Below, in pieces: positions 17,355-25,814 of a DNA stretch of 64,000 bases. This DNA is from Candidatus Methanomethylophilaceae archaeon (GTDB lineage Archaea > Thermoplasmatota > Thermoplasmata > Methanomassiliicoccales > Methanomethylophilaceae). Both the position numbers and the translations under genes were made by a program. The DNA lies in assembly GCA_017519045.1 (NCBI GenBank), contig JAFWTC010000027.1, positions 35,520 to 99,519 on the forward strand, written 5' to 3'. Within the stretch, counting starts at the first letter, position 1; the number at the start of each line of letters is the position of its first letter. The notes beneath the pieces were generated by a model. That model made no database searches, was not told where the DNA came from, and saw nothing but the letters and a program-made list of their open reading frames with translations.

Positions 17355-19038
17355 ACGATTCCGTCACCGTTCCGTCGCGGACGGTCAGCTTCCTATCGGC
17401 CTGGTCCACGAGCATGCGGTCGTGTCCCACGATGATCACCGTGCGGTCGTCCATCATCTTTTTCAAGCCGTCGAACACCGCCAGCCTGGTCACCGGGTCC
17501 AGTCCCTCCAAGGCCTCGTCCAGGACGAGTATGCGGGGATTCCCGAGGATGGCCCTGGTCATGGCTATCATGCGCTTCTGAGCCAGCGGAAGCACGTGGA
17601 TGTCGTTCCCGACCTTCGTGTCCAGGCCCTGCGGCAAAGTCTTCACGAATCCCGACAGCCCCGTGATCTCCATCGCTTTCTCCACGTCCTCGTCTGTCGC
17701 CCACTCCCTGTTGTACACGACGTTCTCGCGTATGGTCCCGTCGAATACCCAGGGCTCCTGCATCACGGCTCCGATCACCTTGCTGAGGTCCTTGCGGGGG
17801 ACGTCGCTCACGTCCTCCCCGTCTATCCTGACGGTTCCGGAGGTCGGATGGTAGAAACGGAGCAAGAGGTTGACTATCGTGGACTTCCCCGAGCCGGTGG
17901 GCCCTGTAAGAGCCACCGTCTCGCCGGGATTGACCTCGAAGGAGACTCCGTGCAGTATCTCGTCCGAATCCCTGTAGGAGAATGACACATCTTCGAACTC
18001 CACCCTTCCTTCCGGAGCCGAATGCAACGGGGTGCTACCGTCCTCGGCGCTGGGGGAGCGGAACACCTCCACCAGCCTGTCCAGGGACGTCATCTCCGAC
18101 CTGATGCTGCTCAGGGCAGTCGTGGCCAGAGTCACGGGACTTCCTAGCAGACGGACGTAGACCATGAACGCGAGGAAGGCCCCCAGCGTCAGCGACCCCT
18201 GGAGCATCATGATCGCGCCCAGGACCGACGTCATCACGTATCCCAGATTGCTCGTGATGGTCACCAGGGGCTGTATGAATCCGGACCTGGTCTCGGACCT
18301 CACCATGGCCTCCGTGAACCTGCGGTTGGACGTCTCGAATCTCTCGGCGACTATTCCTTCGAGGTTGTGGGTCTTGATCTCGCGATGGTTCGAGACTATC
18401 TCGCTCATCTCGGAGTCGATCCTCCCGATCATCGCCTTCTGGGTGGCGTAATCCTTCTCAGATCTCTTCGTTATGCGCCGGGAAACCATTATCGTGGCCG
18501 GAAGGGTGATCAGGTACGTGAGGGCGAGAATCGGCGACACCAACACCATTATGGCGAGTATGAGGACGGTCAGCAGGATTCCCGAGAGGAATGCCAGATA
18601 GTCCCTTGAAATCAGGTCGACGACCGCAGGGAGGTCTCCGGCAATCCTCGAGGTCATGTCGCCGGAGGGGATCTTCTCCAGGTCCTCTATGGGCATGGTG
18701 ATCATCTTTTCATGCAGCTTGCTTCTGATCTTTTTCGACGTCTCGAGCGAGAGCTTGTTCATCTCCTTCCCGCTATGGGCCGTCGTCACATACCAGACGG
18801 CGATGAGGAATATTATGGCGGTCGCCACGTCGATGGCGCCGTACATGTCGACAAGGCTGTGCGCTCCGCCAGTGTTGATGATGTTCTGCAGAAAGAGTCC
18901 GCAGAAATAGGGCACCAGCGAAATCGACACAGTCGAAATCATCGAGAGCAGGATGCAGACCCTGATCCTCTTGTCGGACTTCCCGACGTATTCTTCCAAC
19001 GGCTTCAGGATGTTCTGGCCGAAGAATCCCATCCTCAT
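17353..19038 (-). CDS. ABC exporter half-transporter, permease-ATPase (subunit with degenerate signature)
   Basis: The 561-residue protein has six membrane helices (about 20-310) and an ATPase domain (about 335-560). Walker A is GPTGSGKST, the Walker B end reads LVLDEALEGLD with the catalytic Glu intact, and the H loop is VGHDRML. The ABC signature, normally LSGGQ, is replaced by LPLAQ. It should pair with the adjacent half-transporter. Its ATG overlaps the partner's CGA end by one base (CGATG). This is the only gene here ending in TAA. The substrate is unknown. Confidence 0.88.
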   Translation of the reverse strand: MRMGFFGQNILKPLEEYVGKSDKRIRVCILLSMISTVSISLVPYFCGLFLQNIINTGGAHSLVDMYGAIDVATAIIFLIAVWYVTTAHSGKEMNKLSLETSKKIRSKLHEKMITMPIEDLEKIPSGDMTSRIAGDLPAVVDLISRDYLAFLSGILLTVLILAIMVLVSPILALTYLITLPATIMVSRRITKRSEKDYATQKAMIGRIDSEMSEIVSNHREIKTHNLEGIVAERFETSNRRFTEAMVRSETRSGFIQPLVTITSNLGYVMTSVLGAIMMLQGSLTLGAFLAFMVYVRLLGSPVTLATTALSSIRSEMTSLDRLVEVFRSPSAEDGSTPLHSAPEGRVEFEDVSFSYRDSDEILHGVSFEVNPGETVALTGPTGSGKSTIVNLLLRFYHPTSGTVRIDGEDVSDVPRKDLSKVIGAVMQEPWVFDGTIRENVVYNREWATDEDVEKAMEITGLSGFVKTLPQGLDTKVGNDIHVLPLAQKRMIAMTRAILGNPRILVLDEALEGLDPVTRLAVFDGLKKMMDDRTVIIVGHDRMLVDQADRKLTVRDGTVTES

Positions 19039-20747
19039 CGCGATCCGCCCCTTTCGAGGTTGAACATCCTCGCGTATTCTTTCGAACGGGAAAGGAGCCC
19101 TTCGTGGTCTCCGAAGTCCTCTATGCGGCCTCCGGACATGTAGTACACGTCATCCGATATAGCGACGGTGATCGTGTCATGAAGCGTGAACAGCACGGTC
19201 TTTCCTTTGCAACGGCGTATGACGGCATCTATCGCGGTCTTGCGGGAGTCCTCGTCCAGGGAGAAGAAGCAGTCGTCCAGGACGTAGACGTCGGCTTCCC
19301 TGAGTAGGCAGCGGGTCAGGGACATGAGCTGGTTTTGGCCTCCTGACATCCTCTCGGGTGACATCTTGGTGTCGAGGCCGTGCGGAAGGCTTCTGACGTA
19401 TTTCGCCAGACCCGTGTCCTCGCATGCTTCCAAGATGCCGGCGTCGTCGTGATTCCCGTACGGGTCCAGGTTGAATCTTAGAGTACCGCCGAAGACGTTC
19501 GACTGCTTGCCGGAGTAGGAGACCCTGGAGCGTATGGCCCTCGGATCGCAGGAGGCGACGTCCATCCCCATGACCTTGAGGGTTCCCGATGTGGGCCTTT
19601 CGAACGCCAGAATCATGTCAACGAGCTCCGTCTTCCCGCATCCGTTGGGTCCGATCACGGTCGATATGCGGCCTTCCGGTATCTTCAGGTCCAGGTCGTT
19701 GACGGTATGGCGTCCGAACCTGTCTATGAAGCTGACCTTCGATGCGCAGATGGCGAATCCGTTGGGTTCGGGGCGGCCTTCACGCCTATCCGTCTTGACT
19801 TCCATGCTGTCCTCGATTCTTCTGAAGCTGATGCTGGCGCGCGGCGCTTTGAGGCAGATGTAAGGTATCAGCGAGAGGGCGCTGACGGTACAGGTGGTGT
19901 ACTGCAGGAAAAGCGTCAGGTCCACCGGCGAGATGACCTTTCCGGAGTTGTCCAAGGCGGATGCGAGATAGACCAGGATGATGAAGATCCAGAGGAAGGC
20001 GGTGGTCATGAACGGTATGTAATAGCTTTTGAGGACCGTCTGCTTGGTGAGGAACCCGAACCTGTCGCTCGCTACATCGAACTTCCTGGTCTCGTACTCG
20101 CTTCCGCCGTACGACCTGATCGTCCTGGCGCCCGGGATCTTCTCCCTCATCGTGACGTTCATCATGTCGAGCGCGTCCGTCCTTTCCGCATGCAGCCTGG
20201 TGATGCGCTTGGACAGGTAGTAGGTCAGGGCGAAGATGGCGACCACCGTGAAGAACAGGACCTTCCCCACGTCTTCGCTGACGGTGTACGTCGCCACCAG
20301 CATGAACAAGACCAGGATCGGCATCGGAAGGTAGGTCTTCAGGCAGAGGAGCACGTGCTCCTGGACGACGGCGATGTCCGCGGTCAGACATGTCATCGCA
20401 TACGTCGTGCTCTTGTTCAAGCGTCCCAGGTCGTCGGAGCGCAGGGACGATTCCAATATGTCGCTCCTCATCATGGCCGCGACCGAGGCGGCCACCTTCG
20501 ACGACAGCCTTGAGGAGAGCGCCACGGCGATTCCCATGATCATGGCCGCCAGGAGGAGCAGGGCCCCCATGTAAAGGATGACGTCCGTCCCTTCTCCGCT
20601 CGTGCTGGCGTCCACGATAGGCTTGAGGAGCCCTATGGAGACGACCTGTGCGACGACTCCGACGGTCTGCAGGAAAACGATGACGCAGATCCTCGGCATG
20701 CACGGCTTGAGGTATTTCCACATGCCGTTGGGACTTCTGGGGGGCAT
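19038..20747 (-). CDS. ABC exporter half-transporter, permease-ATPase (subunit with altered Walker B)
   Basis: A six-helix permease (about 10-320) is fused to an ATPase (about 335-568). Walker A is GPNGCGKTE, the signature MSGGQNQ is intact, and the H loop is FTLHDTI. Walker B reads YVLDDCFFSLD, with Asp at the catalytic Glu position. The partner subunit has the opposite defects, so the pair fits a heterodimer with one active and one degenerate ATP site. The frame reaches CGA at 19038-19040 and then TGA at 19035-19037, so the end is unaffected by the code question beyond one residue (569 or 570). Confidence 0.88.
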
Positions 20748-20798
20748 CGTGCACCCATTATTGTCATGATAATAATCGTTTGCCGTACGAAGCGCTCT

Positions 20799-20808
20799 CG
20801 AATAAATA
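20799..20808 (+). promoter_or_regulatory. TATA box for the small membrane protein gene
   Basis: CGAATAAATA is centred 25 nt before the GTG at 20829. Confidence 0.45.
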
Positions 20809-20828
20809 CGGGAAGCCGATTAGGGGCC

Positions 20829-21263
20829 GTGACGGAGGAGCGCCCCTACTCGGCCAACTATTCCATAGGGTTCATGTTCGTCGTATGCGTCTATTACATA
20901 CTGTGCGGCGTATGCTCCCTCGTCTTCCCGGACTATTACAGCGGCATACCTGGGATCAACAGGGGCGACGAGGAAGTGGAGTTCGCCATCGCCCTTATCA
21001 TTCTCGCCATCCTGATATTGCTGTACTGCGGCATCCCCTTTGCGCACAAGCTGTCCTTGATGATCCTTCTGCCGCTTTCCGTCGTGTACCTACATTATTT
21101 GTTCATTTTCGAAAATGTCGACGTCATCGACGTCATCTCCACGATCGCATTCGTATCATCCGTCGTCCTGCTCGCCTTGAAGCCTTGCAGGGAGTATTAC
21201 GAAGGGTGGGGATTCTGTCCGAACCACGGCAGGCCGTGGCGTGAGCTCCCTCCGCTGTTGTGA
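20829..21263 (+). CDS. Small polytopic membrane protein of unknown function
   Basis: This 144-residue protein has about four hydrophobic helices (residues about 12-35, 55-73, 78-95 and 100-118). It ends with a hydrophilic CREYYEGWGFCPNHGRPWRE tail that has two cysteines and a histidine. The GTG is chosen because a TATA box lies 25 nt upstream. The longer frame from 20766 overlaps that promoter and contains two CGA codons. No family was recognised. A T-rich stretch (21288-21303) follows the gene. Confidence 0.6.
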   Translation: MTEERPYSANYSIGFMFVVCVYYILCGVCSLVFPDYYSGIPGINRGDEEVEFAIALIILAILILLYCGIPFAHKLSLMILLPLSVVYLHYLFIFENVDVIDVISTIAFVSSVVLLALKPCREYYEGWGFCPNHGRPWRELPPLL

Positions 21264-21287
21264 AGCGGAAAGTCTTGTTAAATATCC

Positions 21288-21303
21288 ATTTTTCTGCTTT
21301 TTT
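21288..21303 (+). terminator. Poly-T terminator
   Basis: ATTTTTCTGCTTTTTT contains two T tracts 25-40 nt after the stop of the small membrane protein gene. Confidence 0.45.
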
Positions 21304-21313
21304 ACGGTGGATG

Positions 21314-21322
21314 ATTTAAATA
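21314..21322 (+). promoter_or_regulatory. TATA box for the DUF1508 gene
   Basis: ATTTAAATA is centred 27 nt before the ATG at 21345. The 12-mer TTAAATATCCAT containing it also occurs at 21278-21289. Confidence 0.5.
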
Positions 21323-21344
21323 TCCATAACTCAGTTCGTTCGGC

Positions 21345-21719
21345 ATGGGAAAATTTGTCCTTAAGAAAACCGCAAACGGCAAAGTGATGTTCAACCTTCT
21401 CGCTGGAAACAGCCAGATTATTTGCACCTCGCAGATGTATGCTTCCGAGGCCACCGCCAAGAACGGCATCGAGTCCGTTCGCAAGAACGTCGGCTCCGAT
21501 ATCGAGGATCAGACCGTCGAGGGCTTCGAGGCCAAGAAATGTCCCAAATGGGAGCTGTACACCGACAAGGCCGGGGAGACGAGGTTCAGGCTCAAAGCGT
21601 CCAACGGCGAGATAATCGCCTCCGGAGAGGGGTACAAGGCCAAGTCCAGCGCCCTTAACGGAATCGAGTCCATCCGCAAGAACGCCCCCGAGGCCGAGAT
21701 CGTCAAGGATTACGAGTGA
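21345..21719 (+). CDS. YegP-like protein with two DUF1508 repeats
   Basis: The 124-residue protein consists of two about 55-residue DUF1508 units. Each has the pattern F.L...NG.II..S..Y.....A.NGIESVRKN (residues 4-50 and 65-115). The family (UPF0339) is widespread in bacteria and host-associated archaea; its function is not established. It is probably cytosolic. It has its own TATA box and a poly-T terminator. Confidence 0.9.
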   Translation: MGKFVLKKTANGKVMFNLLAGNSQIICTSQMYASEATAKNGIESVRKNVGSDIEDQTVEGFEAKKCPKWELYTDKAGETRFRLKASNGEIIASGEGYKAKSSALNGIESIRKNAPEAEIVKDYE

Positions 21720-21747
21720 TTCTCATCCAAAACCCTTTGCCAAACCC

Positions 21748-21754
21748 TTTTTTT
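21748..21754 (+). terminator. Poly-T terminator
   Basis: Seven consecutive T residues lie about 30 nt after the DUF1508 stop. Confidence 0.45.
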
Positions 21755-21795
21755 CTCACGTAAGTGTTATTTTGATTCGATGCCTTCGAGCAGTC

Positions 21796-22902
21796 ATGGC
21801 GGATTTGAAGGTGAGGACCCTCCCAGGAGAGATCTACAAGCACGAGATGGACTCGAATGATACCACGGGCTTCGTCTGGTCGGTGGAGTCCTATGGAGGG
21901 CTTCACTGCAAATTGTATTACGTTCCCGACGACAATCCTGACTGTCTTGACGGAGTGGGGGGAACCCAGTTCGTGGAGGTGTCGGCGGATTCCGCCGGGA
22001 AGCGCACCCTTGTTCTCTTATGCAGCCGTTCTCCTGACGAGATCGGATCCAGGCTCGTCATGGAGGTGGTCACGTCGCCTGCCCCTGAAGTGCGTCGCGT
22101 CATCGCCAAGCCTGGCGAGCCTGCAAGATTGGAGCTGGATTCCGCAGGATGGGAGGTCATAGACTCCGACGGGCTGACGTGGACGTCCTCCGAAGCCGAC
22201 GGCTTTACCGTATTTACCGTAGAGGCGGCGGATGAAGGCATACACAGTCTTCTGGCGGTCAGAGGCGACGATGCCACGGAGTTCGTCATGGACACGAGGC
22301 CCTGCAACGTCATGAATGTGGATGCGGAGGTCAGGAGGCAGGCCGTTTTCGATCTCAAGGCCAACATCACCACAGGGTTCGCATGGGAGGTGGTGGATGA
22401 CGGCGGATTGAGATATTCAAGCAGCTATGTGTCCAACCCCAATCCGAAGGGGATGTGCGGCGTCGGCGGCAGGCAGCACGTCGCTCTAGTCGCCGATTCG
22501 CCTGGGGTCTACAAGTTCTCGATGTCCTATCGTCGCGGATGGGAGGAGGGGCCCGGGTCCAATCTGCTGGTGACCCTCAATGCGAAGCCGGCCCGGCAGC
22601 CTGCGGTCGTGAACATGAAGCCAGGAAAGAGCGAAGACTTGGAGCTGGCCTGCGACCCGTCCGGGAAGACGCGCTGGACCGTCATCGATTCGGGAGGAAT
22701 CGGATGGGAGGACGGGGGCATTGTCCAAGGGGCGTCGGAGCTGGAAGGCGTCCAGCGCTTCAGGGCGAGATGCTCGTCCGAGGGGACGTTCAGCTCCGTG
22801 CTGTCATACTGTCGCGCCGACGGCGTCGAAGTCGACCGCATGCGCTTCGAGTTCCAGGTCGAGCCTCCCAAGAAGGCCTTTTGGAAGTTCGGAAAGAGCC
22901 GA
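21796..22902 (+). CDS. Tandem chagasin-like (I42) protease-inhibitor protein
   Basis: Four related immunoglobulin-like units are visible. Units 1 (about 5-100) and 3 (about 180-270) carry chagasin loop motifs: xTTGFxW, a GVGGxQ loop and a later Arg-rich loop (RRGWEEGP in unit 3). Units 2 and 4 are degenerate copies (WEVIDSDGLTW; WTVIDSGGIGW). Chagasins inhibit papain-like cysteine proteases. There is no signal peptide, so it may act inside the cell. I start at the ATG at 21796. CGA at 22900-22902 gives 368 residues; the standard stop is TGA at 22912-22914, which overlaps the convergent fttA end. Confidence 0.75.
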
Positions 22903-22906
22903 GGCC

Positions 22907-24808
22907 TCATTTGAGGCGGATCGTCTCAAGGTTCTGAGGGGCCTTTGTCTCGATTCCGAACTTCTTGTATATGGAAGAGGCCAGGTCGGTGCATTTCCTG
23001 TCCTCGCCATGGCCAATGACGATCTTGTCGGGCTTCGGCTCGAGGGATCCGATGTAGCGCATGAGCTGCTTCCGGTCGGAGTGACCGGAGAATCCGTCCA
23101 CGGTCGCCCTCCTCATCTTGATGTCGAGGTCGATGGACTTCCCCCTCATGTTCAGGGTGATTTCGGTCCTCCCCCTCTGGATGGTCCTTCCGATGCTGCC
23201 TTCCGACTGGTATCCGACGAACAGGAGCCAGTTCTTCTCATCGTCCGCCCATTCCCTGAAGTACTCCATGACCGGGCCTCCGGACATCATACCGCTGGTG
23301 GCCAGGACGATGCAAGGGTCGGGCGAGTGGCATATCTCCTCTCTCATAGAGGCCGTCTCCACCCTCTTGAATATGGGGGAGAGGAACGGGTTCTCGTTCT
23401 GCTGGAATATCTGGGTTCTGAGCTGGTTGTTCAGATACTCGGGATACGCGGTGTGGATCGCGGTCGCCTCCCAGATCATGCCGTCCAGATAGACGGGGCA
23501 TTTGGGAAGGCGTCCTCCCCTCATGAGCTCCTCGATGACCAGCATGACCTCCTGCGACCTTCCGACGGCGAAGACCGGTATGAGGACCTTTCCGCCATGC
23601 TCCACGGCGGATTGCAGGTAGCTTCCGAGCTCCTCCGATGCGTCCGTCCTCGAGGGCTGCACATCTTTCTGGCCGCCGTATGTGGACTCTATCACCAGGG
23701 TCTCCAGCCTGGGGAACCTGTTGGCGGCCGGGTTGAACAGCCAGGTCTTCTCGTATTTCGTGTCGCCGGAGAACGCTACGTTGTGCAGGCCGTCGCCGAT
23801 GTGGAAATGCGCGATGGCGGACCCGAGGATGTGTCCCGCGTTGTGGAAGGTCAGCCTCACGTCAGGCGCGATGTCCGTGGTCTCGTTGTATTTCAGCGTG
23901 ATCGTGTGGAGGATCTCGGTCCTGACGTCCTTGGCCTCGTAATAGTTCTTCTTGTTCTCTCCGAATCCCAGCTTGATGTTGTCCAGCTGCAGGAGGGCCA
24001 TCAGGTCCCTGGTGGGAGGGGTGCAGTAAACGGGTCCCTTGTACCCGTATTTGAAGAGTGCGGGAAGGGTCCCGCAGTGGTCCAGGTGCGCATGCGTCAC
24101 GACCACCGCGTCGATCTTGCTTATGTCCGCCTCGGGTATGCTGAAATAGGGGGTGGCGTCCGAGCCGGGGTCGAGCCCGCAGTCAATGAGCACCCTGCTC
24201 TCCTTGGTCATAAGGAGGGATGCGGACCTTCCGACCTGCCTGAAGCCGCCCATGGTGGTCATCCTGACCCATTGCTCTCCGGGCAGAGGCTCCCTGGATA
24301 TGTTCCTGGCCACGCTCTTCAGCATGGAAAGCCTCTCGTCGTGGTTCGCCCTCAGGTAGCCTCTCACGTCGGATACGGTCTTGGACGGTATCGGAGGGGC
24401 CCTTGCGACCTTCACGTTCCATCCGGTCTCCGATCTCAGCTCCCAGAGGCGCTGGTTCTCCTTCCCGCTCACCTCGCTGGTGTTGATGGCCTCGATGGTG
24501 GCCACTCCGGTCTCCTCGGTGAAGTATATGTCGTAGATCTCGGCGCTCTCGGGGATCATTGAGCGGATCTTCTTCTCGACCTCCGCGGGATCGGCCAGGG
24601 TGGAGGGGTCTGGCCTGATGTCCACCCTGCGGTGGAGGTTCAGGGCCAGCATGCGGCCGAGGGAGTCGTTGGAGGAGTACTTGTCGTACTCGGGAGTGTA
24701 TATGACGACGAGCGGGCCCTCGAACTCTATGGAGGTGATCTTCATGTCCTTCGGGACGAGGCGTCTGACTTCCTGAGTCAGGTTCTCGAACAGTTTCTCG
24801 ACATTCAT
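22907..24808 (-). CDS. fttA: FttA/aCPSF1 transcription termination endoribonuclease
   Basis: The 633-residue archaeal CPSF-like nuclease cleaves nascent RNA at U-rich sites and releases RNA polymerase. It has N-terminal KH-type domains (about 1-150), a metallo-beta-lactamase core with THAHLDHCG and later His/Asp motifs (NAGHILGSA, FSGDTKY), a beta-CASP insert (about 400-540) and a C-terminal GFSGHSD and IVIGHGE. All zinc-ligand motifs are intact. It ends 5 nt from the convergent chagasin-like gene if that gene ends at CGA. Confidence 0.96.
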   Translation of the reverse strand: MNVEKLFENLTQEVRRLVPKDMKITSIEFEGPLVVIYTPEYDKYSSNDSLGRMLALNLHRRVDIRPDPSTLADPAEVEKKIRSMIPESAEIYDIYFTEETGVATIEAINTSEVSGKENQRLWELRSETGWNVKVARAPPIPSKTVSDVRGYLRANHDERLSMLKSVARNISREPLPGEQWVRMTTMGGFRQVGRSASLLMTKESRVLIDCGLDPGSDATPYFSIPEADISKIDAVVVTHAHLDHCGTLPALFKYGYKGPVYCTPPTRDLMALLQLDNIKLGFGENKKNYYEAKDVRTEILHTITLKYNETTDIAPDVRLTFHNAGHILGSAIAHFHIGDGLHNVAFSGDTKYEKTWLFNPAANRFPRLETLVIESTYGGQKDVQPSRTDASEELGSYLQSAVEHGGKVLIPVFAVGRSQEVMLVIEELMRGGRLPKCPVYLDGMIWEATAIHTAYPEYLNNQLRTQIFQQNENPFLSPIFKRVETASMREEICHSPDPCIVLATSGMMSGGPVMEYFREWADDEKNWLLFVGYQSEGSIGRTIQRGRTEITLNMRGKSIDLDIKMRRATVDGFSGHSDRKQLMRYIGSLEPKPDKIVIGHGEDRKCTDLASSIYKKFGIETKAPQNLETIRLK

Positions 24809-24872
24809 CTAAATCAGCTTCTAAAGGTTGGACAAACCGGAAAACGGGTTGGGGAAGAGGTTTGATGATTCT

Positions 24873-25505
24873 TCAGTTGGGGAACTGGAACCCGAGGGCG
24901 GCGCAGCGGGACCTGATCTCCTCGTTGGAGATGTCCTCGTATCCGTCGGGCCCGATGAACGCTATGAGCATCCCGTCGCCGGTGCAGTTGTCCCTCCTCC
25001 TGGCGGAGTTGAGGGCGGTTATGGCGACGTTTATGCCCTCGTCCCTGGTCATATCGGGCTTGTATTCCGCCTCCAGGGCGCCCAGGGCGAACACGGATCC
25101 GGATCCGACGGACATGTAGTTGTCCTCGATGTATCCTCCGGCGCCGTCGATGCTGAACACGTGGCCGCCGGTCTGGTCGTAGCCGCCGACGATGAGGCCC
25201 AGGTAGAATCCCTGGCGTATGACGCTGGCGACGAGCGTCGCCGCCGTGCTGACCGACATCGGCGCGCCTTTCTTCATCGCATAGATGGCGATCTCGCTCT
25301 GCATGTAGCGGACCATGAGCTGGGCGTCTCCCACGACGCCTGCGATGGTCATGCCTATGTTCTCGGACAGGGGATAGAGCTTCTGGACATGGCTGTGAGC
25401 GATCAGGTTCCCCATCGTCGCCCTCTGATCCGTAGCGAGGATGACGCCCTCCTTGAGCTTTATTCCGATTGTGGTCGTACCGGTTTTAAGAGTATCCTCA
25501 GTCAT
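24873..25505 (-). CDS. psmB: Proteasome beta subunit
   Basis: The 210-residue proteolytic subunit of the 20S proteasome. The propeptide MTEDTLKTG is removed to expose the nucleophile Thr10 in TTTIG. Lys and Asp catalytic partners lie in ILATDQRATMG and the Lys in QKLYPL. The GSGSVFALGALE motif is typical. It lies 64 nt downstream of fttA on the same strand. A TATA-like ATTAAATACC on the minus strand near 25570-25585 implies a leader of roughly 40 nt. Confidence 0.96.
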   Translation of the reverse strand: MTEDTLKTGTTTIGIKLKEGVILATDQRATMGNLIAHSHVQKLYPLSENIGMTIAGVVGDAQLMVRYMQSEIAIYAMKKGAPMSVSTAATLVASVIRQGFYLGLIVGGYDQTGGHVFSIDGAGGYIEDNYMSVGSGSVFALGALEAEYKPDMTRDEGINVAITALNSARRRDNCTGDGMLIAFIGPDGYEDISNEEIRSRCAALGFQFPN

Positions 25506-25814
25506 AGTAATCCCCTTAGTGAGAGAAAACGCACCGTCCTCGACTGTGCTGAGGCATGATTGACCGATTGGTATTTAATGAATTCTATTAAGAGCAACAG
25601 TCGCATCGTTCGGGATGCGGAATGCTTCTGTCATCACCAATCCAACAATTTTTCTTGGCCGGTGCTTTCGAGATAAATAGTAGGATGTATATGCCAACAT
25701 GACGTCCCGCACGGCTTCGGAACCGTTCGACTGTGGGGTTAAATAAGCGTTCGGCATCCCCTAGCCATTGAGCGGGACGGGACAGGCCGCCTCGCGGTTC
25801 TAGGGGAAATCGAG
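25506..25814. other. Divergent intergenic region between psmB and nrdJ
   Basis: This 309-bp AT-richer stretch holds back-to-back promoters. One is the psmB TATA near 25570-25585 (minus). TATA-like GATAAATAG (25671-25679) and GTTAAATAAG (25739-25748) are on the plus strand, and the nrdJ leader hairpin is at 25758-25806. A 60-codon frame on the minus strand here lacks any coding signal. Confidence 0.6.
25758..25806 (+). promoter_or_regulatory. Leader hairpin just upstream of nrdJ
   Basis: CCCCTAG (25758-25764) pairs perfectly with CTAGGGG (25800-25806), enclosing a 35-nt GC-rich loop that can itself fold. The 3' arm contains the AGGGG that precedes the ATG at 25815 and would be masked when paired. 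It does not resemble a cobalamin riboswitch. Confidence 0.4.

Noticed and set aside
22721..24562. 613-codon plus-strand frame opposite fttA
   Set aside because: The minus strand encodes FttA with all motifs; the plus frame is a shadow caused by high GC.
25575..25757. 60-codon minus-strand frame between psmB and nrdJ
   Set aside because: No ribosome-binding site or family resemblance; it overlaps two TATA-like boxes and contains rare codons.
25758..25806. Cobalamin riboswitch upstream of nrdJ
   Set aside because: The element is under 50 nt and lacks the B12-box and multi-helix layout.
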